A stretch of 64,000 nucleotides of DNA from Phaeosaccion multiseriatum (Eukaryota > Ochrophyta, other classes). Position numbers and translations under genes: made by a program. Positions 23,201-33,691 of this stretch are shown here, piece after piece. Location of the stretch: positions 806,001-870,000 of the forward strand of contig OZ218961.1 in the NCBI GenBank assembly GCA_965112735.1, in the 5' to 3' direction. Below the pieces are notes generated by a model, which saw only the letters and a list, made by a program, of their open reading frames with translations, did no database searches and was not told the origin of the DNA. Each line of letters starts with the position of its first letter. The first letter of the stretch is position 1.

Positions 23201-23398
23201 GGGAGGGGCGGGCGGCCAAAAATGGCGCCTCTAGGGGCGGCGTTTAGTGCAATGGGGGGTAAGGTGGTGGCAAGGGAGGTGTCGACGCTGAACAGCAAGC
23301 TTCGGGGACGGAGGGGTTCGAGGGGGGGAGGAGGGAGGGGCAGCAACAGCAGCAACAGCAGCGCAGACGGTATTGCCAGGCCTACAACGCTTCGCTGA
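20210..23398 (+). CDS. MIS12: MIS12-like kinetochore protein
   Basis: Six exons: 20210-20495, 20838-20911, 21247-21294, 21690-21794, 22157-22458, 22855-23398. All phases close, giving 452 aa. After an Ala/Gln-rich leader, residues about 83-165 match the MIS12 head: KYLGFNLQELVDDEMNFIED, then VALEEAFQ, then VYEAYLKKHLFGFPPDL. The last piece resembles the plant MIS12 pattern W-E-x-Y-x3-H-x-F-x-x-P. A long charged coiled coil follows (about 165-330) and then an acidic, Gly- and Arg-rich tail. In other eukaryotes MIS12 is part of the KMN network that links centromere chromatin to microtubules. Family membership rests on this short motif region and the coiled coil, since MIS12 proteins diverge strongly. 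The donor of exon 4 is embedded in a GTGA array. Confidence 0.7.
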
Positions 23399-24577
23399 AA
23401 GACTGGGAGCGATGTAGGGCCGGAGAGAGGAAGAGAGAGAGAGAGAGAGAATGTAGGTACCTCCGACTCCATCGGCAGGGGGGGAGCAGGAGTCAATGTG
23501 TATGTGGTGTCTGGAGGGAGACTTCCTTGGATGTGGAAGCTGCTCAGCTCGTACGAATGCAGACAAGGGGGCATGCAAAGGCGCGAGCCTTCCTTCTATG
23601 GGGATGTGCTCCAAGTTGCTTGGTATTTGCTTTGTTTCCCCGTGTGTGTGTGTGTGTGTGTATGGTACTTGTCGCTGTGCTACGATGATGGTGCTGTATG
23701 GTAGGGCGGTATAGTGATGCAAAGACTTTGTATTTGAGCCCCCCCCCCCCCCTCCTCCTCCTCCTCACCGACCTGCGGTTTGCGCTGAGCGCTTTTCGCC
23801 AGAGCCTCTCCTATAGGATATATATAGGTTCTTATAGGAAGAGGAGGGGAGGGGGGAAGGGCGGGGGGGGGGGGGGTTGAATCACATGGACACTCCAGCC
23901 TTTTTGTGGGCCCCTTTTTCGTGTCTGTTACTAACAAAATCATAATTTATAGGGTTGTATGTCTGCTTGCTCTCAGCCAGGAGCAACTCCCTGCCCTATC
24001 TTGAACGGAGAGCAGTCAGTGTGGAGATGTAGGGGGGGTGACGAGGAGTCCTTTGCTTGGTTGTTGGTTGGTGTGTGCGTGGTGGATGTGGGCGACATGG
24101 TCCCGAGTTGGTAAGACGAGCCAACTGTGATTCCCTCCTACATTACGTAACATTTGCCAAATCGAGCGCAAAGGGAAACAAACGCATAAGCAAAGGAGGA
24201 AAGGGATTGGCACTCTGCTTAGCAGGTGGTTGTTGTGTGTCTTCTTTCTCCTCTCCACCAGCCAGGTTTTCGTCTCCTCCGTCGAGCAAGGTTGGTGTGA
24301 ATGTTGACGCTGTATGTTTACGTTGCTCCCCTCCCCTCTCTATCCTTCCTTTATCTTGCGGGCCCTCTGCTCCGGCCTTTGACCTATGCCTTCGCTGCTA
24401 CTGCTACTGCTGCACTGGGCCACGTTTTTGCGTCGCGCCATGAGGGGGGGATGGCGGCTTTCAACACCCTATCCTACGACAGGGAGGCACATGCATTCAC
24501 AGAGACAACTGTCAAGGGTCTATGCGCTTCAAACCCATCTCTCGCCCCCTCTTATTTCTCTCTCTCTCTCTCTCTCT

Positions 24578-24613
<36 letters not shown>

Positions 24614-24885
24614 AGCTCTTTCTTGTCTGCCTGCATGTCCTGATCAGCTTCATGCTGTTGAAGAAGCGGCACCTTCTGTTTTTTGTTCTCCCTGAATTCT
24701 TCCTACTGAGTGTTGTGCCTATGTATGCATGAGTACCACAAGGGCAGCCGCCTCCCCCCCTCTGCAGCGTGCAACACTCTTGCAGAAGCTGCCTTTTGTC
24801 AATCCCTACCATGCACCAACCCCCCACCCCCCTCTCTCTCCCTCTCTCTGTGTCTCCCTTTGCCTCCTCCTCTCTCTCCCAATAG
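23399..24885. other. Intergenic region
   Basis: I see no gene. Contents: a (GT)n run at 23642-23660, poly-C at 23740-23750, poly-G at 23866-23876, and (CT)n at 24560-24614. A pyrimidine-rich CCTCCTCTCTCTCCCAATAG ends right at the start codon of the next gene, so an intron in the 5' UTR of that gene is likely, with its first exon somewhere in this interval. Confidence 0.4.
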
Positions 24886-26059
24886 ATGCGTCACACGACG
24901 GTGCTAGTAGCTACCGCCGCCGCCCTAGGCTGCACCGATGCCTTCGTGCCCATGACCACAAGCCGGGCGAACCTCCTTCTTTCCACCTCTCCCACCGTGG
25001 CACCAACAAGAGGTGTGTATGCAAGTCACATACATCCCCTCGCCCTCGCCCCGTGCGTACACCACCCACAATCATCCACTAGTTGCCATTGTTCTTTGCA
25101 ACTATCTTTCCCTTTGCCTCACTCCCTCCCCGGGCCTTGCCTCGGTGGGTGTGTCTCCACCTCCTTCGTTCTCTTGTCTTCCTCGGACACACACTCACGC
25201 GACTGTGCTCACTCACCCCCCCCCCTCCCTCCCCTTCCTCGCTCGCTCTCCCATCTATGTCCATATCTCTCTCAAACCTCTCTCTCACCTCTCCCCCCCC
25301 CCCCCCTCTCTCTCTCCCTCTTCCCCCCGTCTCTTTCTCTCTCGTCTCTCTTTTCTCTCAGCGTACTCACGGGGTAGTGTGATGCGCATGTCCGACGGCG
25401 GTGACTTTGACTATGATCTCATCATCGTGGGCTGCGGGGTGGGAGGGCACGGAGCGGCGCTGCACGCCAGAGCGAGTGGTGAGTGAGTGAGTGAGGGAGA
25501 GAGGGAGTGGCTGTGGCATGGACATGGGTAGAGAGAGCTTTCTTTCTCTCCTCCCCCCTCTTACTTCTACGTCGCTCTCTTGTCTCACTCTCCCTCCCTC
25601 TCACCCACTCCCTCTCTCTCCCTCTCTCTCTCTTTCTCCCTCTCCCTCTCTCTCTCAGGCCTGAAGACAGCAGTCCTAACGGGAAAGGACGTTGGAGGCA
25701 CATGCGTGAACCGCGGCTGTGTTCCCTCCAAGGCCCTTCTGGCAGCATCAGGCAGGGTGAGGGACATGCAAAACGAGAAGCACCTAGAGGACCTCGGCAT
25801 CCAAGTTGATGGTGAGTGTAAAGTGTTGTGGTGACACGGCGGGAGGGAGGGAGGGGAGGAGGAAGGAGGGGGGGGAGGTCAAGGGGAAGGAAGAAGCGAA
25901 GGGGAGAGAGAGAGAAGTAAGACATGGAGATTTGTGGTGGAGCGGATGGAAGCAAAGAATCTTGGTTTTGGCCCTGACCCTAACCCCGACCTTGACCCTG
26001 GCGTTTGACACTGACTCTGACTCTTGCCTCCTCCTCTCCCTCCTCCCCTCCTCCTCGCC

Positions 26060-26090
<31 letters not shown>

Positions 26091-26760
26091 CAGGCAAAGT
26101 TCGCTTCGACCGAGCTGCTGTGGCAGGGCATGCCAAGAACCTTGCCAACCGCGTCAAGGGGAACCTTGAGGCATCGCTAGTGGGTCTTGGGGTGGACGTT
26201 CTGGACGAGTCGGGTGAGTCAGGAGTAGAGGCATATGGGGAGGGATATGGGGAGGGAGGGGGTGGAAGGTATTAAGGGAACAGAAGGAGGGAGGGAGGGA
26301 GAGAGGGAGGGAGGGAGGGAGGCTCACTCACTTACTCACTCACTCACTCACTGACTTACTGACTTACTCACATGCGTACCTTTCTGACGCTCGGACGATA
26401 CGTGAAGGGATCTATGCCGGCCATCAGAAGGTGAAGGGAGGCAGCACAGGAAAGATGTACACGGCTAAGGATATCATCTTGGCCCCAGGCTCCATCCCTT
26501 TCGTGCCCCCAGGAGTGCAGGTGAGGGGGAGGAGGGGAGGAGGAGAAAGAGGAGGAGGGGGAGGAGGAGGAGGAGGAGGAGGAGGAGGAGGAGGAGGAGG
26601 AGGAGGAGGAGGGTGGTCGAAGGGTGGGGGGGAGGAGGGTGTAGGGAGGGCACTGTCTGTTGAGGAGGGAACACAACGCGGGATCACTCTTCTCTTCTGG
26701 GGGCTGATTTCCACCTCTTTCCCCCCATCGTGTGCTCTCAACAACAACAACAATAACAAT

Positions 26761-26804
<44 letters not shown>

Positions 26805-27917
26805 AACAGGCGGACGAGAAGACTGTATTCACCAGCGACGGAGGGCTAGAGCTCGCCTTCGTCCCCGAATACGTCGCCATCATCGGCTCGGGCTACATTG
26901 GACTCGAGTTTAGTGACGTGTACACGGCCCTGGGCGCCGAGGTGACCTTCATCGAGGCTCTGCCTACTCTCATGCCGACGTTCGATCGAGAGATTGCCAA
27001 GCTTGCAGAGAGGCTGCTTATCAAGCCGAGGGCAGTGGACTCACGCCTTGGAGTGTTTGCAGCCGAGGTGACGCCCGGGATTGTCGGGGAGAAGCCCGTT
27101 ACTATCAAGGTAGGTTTTTGGGGGGTCGGTGGGTGGGTGGGTGGGTGCTCGGGGGTGCTTGTTTGGGTGTCTTAGGTTGGGGTCCTAGCTGGAGGGTCCT
27201 TGTCTCTACTCACTCCCTCACTCACTCACTCACTCGCCATCCACCCATTTTGTTTCCTTGGAGTTCTAGCTGGAGGGTCCTTGTCTCCACTCAATCACTG
27301 ACTCACTCACTCACTCACTCACTCACTCACTCGCCATCCACCCCTTTTGTCTCCGTCTGGTGTATGGCTCTCCTCCCCTGTTGGACCCCCTTTCACAGAT
27401 GATCGACGCCAACACCAAGGAGCATGTGGAGACCATCGAGGTCAGTGTCCATGAGGAGCATCAGAGCAGGAGTGATGGTTGCTGTTGTTGCTGTTGTTGT
27501 TGTTCTTCTCCTTCTTCATCTTCCTCTTACCTCGCTCTTTCCGCCGCTCAATTCTCTCCTCCCCCCTCCCTCCTGCCTCTCCCTCTCCTCCTCCTCCTCC
27601 TCCTCCTCCTCCTCCTCCTCCTCTCCTCCCCTTGCCCCTCTCTCTTGTCTGGCTCTAGGTGGATGCATGCATGGTGGCCACAGGGCGTGTGCCGGCCACT
27701 AAGGGCCTCGGCCTCGAGGAGAACGGAATCGAAACCGTCAGAGGCTTCGTCCAGGTGAGAACCCCAGGGTTGTATGTGCGTATACACTATCACTTACGTA
27801 CGGACATGTTACGTACGTACATACATGGTTTAGTAGTACAGCACCCTCTTGTGTGTGGCTTTTCCGACTCCGACAGCAACGGCCTGGGGTTCGCCGCTCG
27901 CGTATGTGCGCTCTCTC

Positions 27918-27969
<52 letters not shown>

Positions 27970-29429
27970 CGTATGTCTTAACTCCCCTCTCCTCTCTTTC
28001 TCTCTCGCGCTGCCTCTCCCTATGCACCACCTTCACCCAATTCCTCCACCACCCACCACCACCACCACAACCCACCATTTTGCCACCAACCCTGATCACC
28101 ACAACCACCACCACCACGACCCACCATTGCCACCAACCCTGATCACCACAACCACCACCACCACCACCACCACCGCCACCTCCGCGACCACCTCGTCCTC
28201 CACCTCCATCTCCACCCAACCCTAGACCAACGACAAGATGCAAGTTCTGTCAGGCGAGAATGGAGAGGCCATCCCCAATCTTTACTGCATCGGGGACGCC
28301 AACGGCAAAATGATGCTCGCACACGCCGCCTCCGCCCACGGAATCTCTACGGTGGAGAACATTTGCGGTCGGCCGAACATTGTGAATCATCTTCACATCC
28401 CCGCGGCCTGCTTCACGCACCCGGAGATTGCCATGGTCGGTCTGACGGAGGAGCAGGCGAAGGTAGATGCAGAGGAGAAGGGCTACGAGCTAGGCAAGAG
28501 CACGGGGCATTTCAGAGCCAATTCCAAGGCTCTGGCTGAGGGAGAGGGAGACGGTATCGCCAAGGTAAGGCAACGGCTAGAGGGGGGGGGGGGGGAGGGG
28601 GCAGGGGCAGGCATATGGGCAGGGGCAGGCATATGGACAGGGCCAGGCACATGGACAGGGGCAGGGTAGACATATGGTCAGGGGCAGGCATATGGGCAGG
28701 GGTAGGGGTAGGCATATGGGCAGGGGCAGGGAGAGTCGCGGTTTTGGGCAGTTCTTCCTCCGTATCTCCCCGGGTGCCTTTTTTTTAACCTTTTGAAAGG
28801 CTATTTTCTCTCTTTGTCGCCTATCTCTCTCTCTGCCCTCTCTCTCTCTCCGCGTTGTGTGCATTTTCTTACATGACTGATTCCCTCTCCCCTCTCTCCT
28901 CTCAGGTGCTGTTCAACAAGCAGACGGAGGAGATTGTCGGAGTGCACATCATCGGCATCCATGCTGCTGACCTCATCCAGGCAAGTCACCCTCTCACTCA
29001 CTCACTCTTTCGCGAGAGAAAGAGAGGGAGAGGGAGGGAGGGACGGAGAGGGAGAGAGGAAGAGGGAGAGGAAGAGATGCGGCTGATCTCATCCAGGCAA
29101 GAAACTCACTCACTCACAATCCTTTCACTCTCCCTCTCTCTTGCCCAACACCACCCCACCCCACCCCATCATCCTCCCTCTCTTCCTCTCTCCCTCTCTC
29201 TCTCCCTTCCTCTCTCCCTCTCTCTCTCTTCCTCTTTCCCTCTCTCTCTCTTCCTCTATCCCTCTCTCTCTCTCCCTCTATCCCTCTCTCCACCCAACAG
29301 GAGTGTGCCAACGCCATGGCCTCCGGCACCACTGTGCGCGAGCTTGCCATGATTGTGCACACGCACCCCACCCTCTGTGAGGTGCTCGACGAGGCCTTCA
29401 AGGGCGCTGTCGGACGCACGGCACACTAA
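24886..29429 (+). CDS. Plastid dihydrolipoamide dehydrogenase (E3 of plastid pyruvate dehydrogenase)
   Basis: Eleven exons: 24886-25012, 25362-25478, 25659-25811, 26094-26213, 26408-26520, 26810-27109, 27399-27440, 27659-27754, 28226-28564, 28906-28980, 29301-29429. All phases close, giving 536 aa. It reoxidises dihydrolipoyl groups with NAD+. Seen in the sequence: FAD-binding [10 protein letters not shown] (about residue 65); redox-active CVNRGC in [14 protein letters not shown] (about 95-103), the version typical of plastid enzymes; NAD-binding [10 protein letters not shown] (about 233); second FAD motif [19 protein letters not shown]; dimer-interface base HTHPTLCE near the C-terminus. The leader has a hydrophobic start and TDAFVP, matching the Phe-containing signal/transit cleavage motif of secondary plastids, then a Ser/Thr/Arg-rich transit stretch. 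Exon 10 ends with a GC donor (CAG|GCAAGT). The exon 5 acceptor (GTGAAG) is weak but is the one that keeps phase and alignment. Confidence 0.93.
26570..26612. repeat. (GGA)n microsatellite in an intron
   Basis: GGA array shortly after the donor at 26521 of the dihydrolipoamide dehydrogenase gene. The same intron carries (AAC)n at 26740-26803, which replaces the usual pyrimidine tract just before the acceptor at 26809. Confidence 0.9.
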
Positions 29430-30894
29430 GGAGAGAGAGAGAGAGAGAGGGAGAGGGGAGAGAGAGAAATAGAAGGAACAAGTCGCTGAGACGGGAGAGG
29501 AAAAGAAGCTCACAGCACAGAGGAATGGCGCGTGGGACTGAAGCGGGAGGGTTTGAGGGTTTGAGAAATTGGGGGTTGGTGTTTGGGTTTAAGCGGGTGG
29601 GTGGATTGGTGAGTGCGTGCTGTTGTTAGTGTTGGGGGGTCTGGATCCGATCGTTTGGTCGACATCGAAAAATGTTATCGATGTCGAGTCGACGAAATGG
29701 AACGGATCTCAGAGTGAGAGAGAGAGGTAGCGAGGCGTTTTATCGACAGTTAAGAGGAAGTTCGGGCTCGGCATGCGTGTGGGTATACAGCAGAGGAGGA
29801 GGGTTACCGAGTCGACGAAGAAGAGGAGCGAAGGCCCCATGCAGCGGGCACTGGCCTGCTGGCCTTGTGTGTGTGTGTGTGTGTGGATGGGTGGGTGTGG
29901 GTGTGTATCTACGCATAGCTACTCAAGAGCAGAACAACGCATCACAACGGTGACTGAAAGTTAAGTCGGTCGTGCGCCAAGCGGGGTAGGGACCATTCGG
30001 AACGGTTTCGAAACGGTTTAGGGGAGAGGACTTGGGGTTGCAATCCGCAGCAGCAGACCGTGGATGTGAGACTCGGATGGGAGTTTTGGCAAGCGCCTCA
30101 ACCTTACCCACTTGTGAGTGACCCAACCTTACCCACTCGTTCGCCGACCCTCCGCGGGGGAGGAGTTGGGAGAGAGGGCCACGGAGGGAAAGGGGTGCTT
30201 CGGATGGGAGAGAGGGTACCTCCGCTACAAGTATCCGTTATTAGTGGGAGCGGGAGATGGGTGCTGTATTGAGGAATGACACATTTTAATTTATCCAAAT
30301 GAGAGAAAAACACAACACTCCCATGCACGCGAGGCCGCCTCTGTTGCCGCCTCCGCAGCCGCCGCTTTCTGTCGACACTCCTCCTCCTCAGCTCGGGTCG
30401 ATCGGATCCAAGATCCGAGTCTCTTTCTCTCTCTCTCTCTCTCTCTTCGTGGACGAAGGCTGCTTGCCGATGAGCGAAGGAGCGTCGCCGAGGAGGAAGA
30501 TGATGAATTGGAGGAGGAGCAGCAGCAGCTACTGAGGCGGCGGAAGAGGGGGGGAAGGCATTCCAATTGGAGTATTGGAGTCTCTTGATACCCTTGGGAG
30601 GAGTTGGCGTGCTGTCTTGCATGCAGCGATGAACGAGCGACACAGCCATGAGCGACCGGCACAGGCCCGTCTGCCTTTGCCCCAGCTGGACCTGCGCTGG
30701 TCCCGTCGGAGGGAGTGGGGCGCTTCGGGCCAGCTGCTGGAGTGGCTTGGCTTGCTTCCCTCCGAGAGAGAGAGGGAGATAAACTCGAAACTGACACTGA
30801 AAGTACGCTCCAGTGCTGGCCGCGGGCGCCTCATCCAGAGTCACCTACGCCTCTCTCCCTCTCTATCGGTCAGTGCTAGCTCGTTCTCCTCCTC
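29430..30894. other. Intergenic region with inverted repeat copy B
   Basis: I see no gene. Contents: a GT run at 29868-29884, the compact copy B of the dispersed repeat at about 30440-30775, and 3' flanking sequence of the minus-strand ankyrin-like gene. Several short frames here are open only because they cross the repeat. Confidence 0.5.
30440..30775 (-). repeat. Dispersed repeat copy B (compact)
   Basis: Reverse complement of copy A (15860-16590) with the blocks contiguous. Neither copy has a convincing long frame shared by both. Confidence 0.75.
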
Positions 30895-32016
30895 TCAGTC
30901 CTGGCAGTCGCAGGGGTGTCCGTTAGCATGCCCCCACTGCTTGATCTCCTCAAAGGTTCTGGCGTCGATATCCCATTCCTCACCGTACCCGTACTCTTCT
31001 TGATACACTCTGTCCCTGATGACCTGTGGGCACGACCTTTCGTCCCACGCACACTGCACTTCCTCCGATCGGAGCCATTTCAGCACAGCAAGGCTCATAC
31101 CTTCCATGACTGCCTCCTTACAGACCTCCTCATCCCAGTCACAGAGGTGGCGAGCATTGGCGTGGAGGAACTGCAGTACCTCAAGACGGCCCCCTTGAGC
31201 TGCAAGTGAGGCCCCACTGCGCCAAGTGCCATCTTTATTCTCTTCGAGCAAGGCTCTCGTGGGAGGATACGCGAGGAGCCATTCCACAACGGGGAAATGC
31301 ATACCATAACATGCTATCTCCCAAGATCCGGAATCAATTTCTGCACCAGCTTCGTCCGACATCAGCCACTTGAGCATCTCCAAGTGCTCCTTCCCTGCAG
31401 CGTGGCGAAACATATCGGCGCCGTTGCGATCCCATGGACACTGCTTCTTGTCTGGAAGGTCCTCCGAGCGTAGCCATTTGAGCACTCGTAGGCCATACTT
31501 TCTGTTACGTGTAGTTGCAACACAAGCCCACCCACCCCAGGGACAGTCCTTGCCGTGGAGGGCCTTGCATACGTCGACATCACCGTACTCCGCAGCGACC
31601 GTGAAGAGCTTGGCACATAGCTCCAGCCCGTGCTGACTTGTTGTCGCCCAGTTGATGGACTCCACAGAGCTGAACACAGATGAGTAGTCTGTCTCCATTA
31701 CTGGATACAAGGCGGTGTAGCTGGCCTTCCATTCCTGACACACACCTGCCACGAAGCAGAAGTGTCCCTTTCCCACGTACTTTAAGATTGTGCTGAACAG
31801 CCCGAGCTGTGCCAAGACCTCATGGCACGCTTCACAGAGCTGCCCATTCCCTCCTTCATTTGAAGAAGTAGCACAGGTACTACCACCAGTCGCTGCCATC
31901 CTCCTCCGCTGCGTGGAGCTCCGCCCCCCCCCCTGCAAAGGCCCTCTCGCCGCTACTCCCACTGTAGCGGCACCGAATCCGGCACCAGAGCAGAGCGAAC
32001 TGCGCGGCCTCCTCAT
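30895..32016 (-). CDS. Ankyrin-repeat-like protein
   Basis: Single exon of 373 aa. After a low-complexity leader, residues about 57-110 (CHEVLAQLGL...VGKGHFCFVAGVCQEWK) form a helical segment reminiscent of an F-box region. Then come repeats of ankyrin character with the pattern LKWLRSE-x-CPWD and A-x-x-G-x-LEVLQFLHANA. Proteins with this layout form large families in brown algae and other stramenopiles; no biochemical role is known to me. The similarity to canonical ankyrin repeats is partial. The paralogue on the opposite strand starts about 380 bp away and is broken. The start could also be the Met at MAATGGSTCAT, which aligns better with the paralogue. Confidence 0.75.
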   Translation of the reverse strand: MRRPRSSLCSGAGFGAATVGVAARGPLQGGGRSSTQRRRMAATGGSTCATSSNEGGNGQLCEACHEVLAQLGLFSTILKYVGKGHFCFVAGVCQEWKASYTALYPVMETDYSSVFSSVESINWATTSQHGLELCAKLFTVAAEYGDVDVCKALHGKDCPWGGWACVATTRNRKYGLRVLKWLRSEDLPDKKQCPWDRNGADMFRHAAGKEHLEMLKWLMSDEAGAEIDSGSWEIACYGMHFPVVEWLLAYPPTRALLEENKDGTWRSGASLAAQGGRLEVLQFLHANARHLCDWDEEVCKEAVMEGMSLAVLKWLRSEEVQCAWDERSCPQVIRDRVYQEEYGYGEEWDIDARTFEEIKQWGHANGHPCDCQD

Positions 32017-32393
32017 CCAGAGTCACAGATGGTCGGCCAAAGCCGGAGTTTCTTTTTGTTTGGCGGCAAAGGCAAGCAACACCGTCCGTAAAGCAGTCAA
32101 AACCCTAACCCTTGAAGCTTTATCTGGCTGGTACCGTCGAAGGAGTAGGAGGTTGGAGTAGAACGAGTGGAAGAACGAAAGCAGAAAGAGGTCAAGGGAA
32201 GTGGAAGCCTACTCTGCTTTCTGCTGCTGCCTGGCTGGCGTCCACGCCCGCTCATCAAACGTCTCCTTACTGCACTTTCACCTGTCTCTATACTGCTGCT
32301 TCCCCCCTTCCGCAGGAGTTCATCAGCTCCCGGCACAGAAGGGCATCGGGACGTGGAGGTGGCGGGGCGCGTGAATCTACGCATAGAAGGCGG
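32017..32393. promoter_or_regulatory. Divergent spacer between head-to-head paralogues
   Basis: About 380 bp between the start codons of the two ankyrin-like copies. It would contain both promoters if both are transcribed. No motif is assigned. Confidence 0.35.
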
Positions 32394-33409
32394 ATGAGAC
32401 GGTCTTCAGCAGCAGCAGCGACTGGTGGTAGTCCCAGTGCTCCTGCTTCGGACCAAGGAGGCAGTGGGCTGCTCTTTGAAGCTTGCCACGAGGTCTTGTT
32501 GGCACAGCTCGAGCTTCTCAACGTAGTCATGGAGCACATGGGAAAGGGGCACTTCTGCTTCGTGGCAGGTGTGTGTGAGGAGTGGAAGGTCAGCTACGCC
32601 GCTTTGTATCCAGCAGTGGAGACAGACTATTCATCTGTGGTCAGCTCTGTGCAGTGCGTCAACTGGGCGACAAAAAGTCCGCAGGGCGTTGAGCTAACTG
32701 AAGAGCTGTTCGAGGTCGCTGCCCGGCACGGAGATGCCGACGTATGCAAGACCCTCCATGGCAAGGACCGTTTCTGGAATGGGTATGTGTGTCACGCAAC
32801 AGCGTGCAACAGAAAGCATGGCCTGAGTGTACTGAAGTGGCTGCGCTCAGAGGACCTTCCCGACAAGGAGCAGTGCCCATGGGAAGCGAACGGCGTCGGT
32901 GTCTGTGGCTTGGCTGCACAGGATGGGCACTTGGAGATGCTCACGTGGCTGTTGTCGGAAGAAGGTAATGCTGAGATGAATGGCCAATCTTGGATGGTCG
33001 CATGTGCAGACGGGCATCTCCCCGTCGTGAAATGGCTCCTCGAGCATCCTCCCACGAGGGCCTTACTGGAAGAGAATGAGCACGGCGAGTGGCGTAGTGG
33101 GGCTAGGTGTGCAGCTGGAGGGGGCCATCTCGAGGTACTGCAGTTGCTCCACGCCAATGCTCGCCACCTCTGTGATTGAGATGAGAAGGTCTGCACGAAT
33201 GCAGTCACGGAGGGCGTAATGACATGGCTCCGATCGGAGGAAGTGCAGCGTGAGTGGGACGAAAGGTCGTGCCCACCGGTCATCAGGGGCAGAGAGTGTA
33301 TGAAGTAGAGTACCTTGATGGCTACGAATGGGAAATCAGTAACGAGACCTTTGAAGAGATGAAGGAGTGGGTGCACGCCAATGGGCATCCCTGCAACTGC
33401 CAGGACTGA
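32394..33409 (+). pseudogene. Ankyrin-repeat-like paralogue, C-terminus broken
   Basis: From the ATG at 32394 the frame follows the minus-strand paralogue closely (CHEVLLAQLEL, MGKGHFCFVAGVCEEWK, LKWLRSEDLPDK, CPWEANG) until HANARHLCD. There the paralogue has Trp and this copy has TGA at 33177-33179. Beyond the stop the similarity continues (WLRSEEVQREWDERSCP), with a loss of several codons before WLRSEE and a frameshift near 33292. It then resumes to a C-terminus HANGHPCNCQD at about 33409. The truncated form could still make about 260 residues. It is either a young pseudogene or a truncated expressed copy. Confidence 0.75.
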
Positions 33410-33691
33410 GAGGAGAATAAGCAGGCGTGGGTGAGAGGCATATGGAGCAGATACACACCTTCTGCTGTGCATGTTGGTGGTGGGAGGGTTTAGACCATTG
33501 CACAGCTTGGCGTCTTGAGTGAGTCAGCAAGCGGAGGGCTGTCAACGGTGGGCTGGGTGGGGGCTGGTCAAGAGGCATCAGCGGCCACATGCAGGCGGCT
33601 GAGAGGGTATAGTGGAGCAACAGGCCCGGCGGCTTCAGATCTTCCCTACCCGTTACAGAATTTGGATTCTAATTTGTAGATGTAAATGTAA

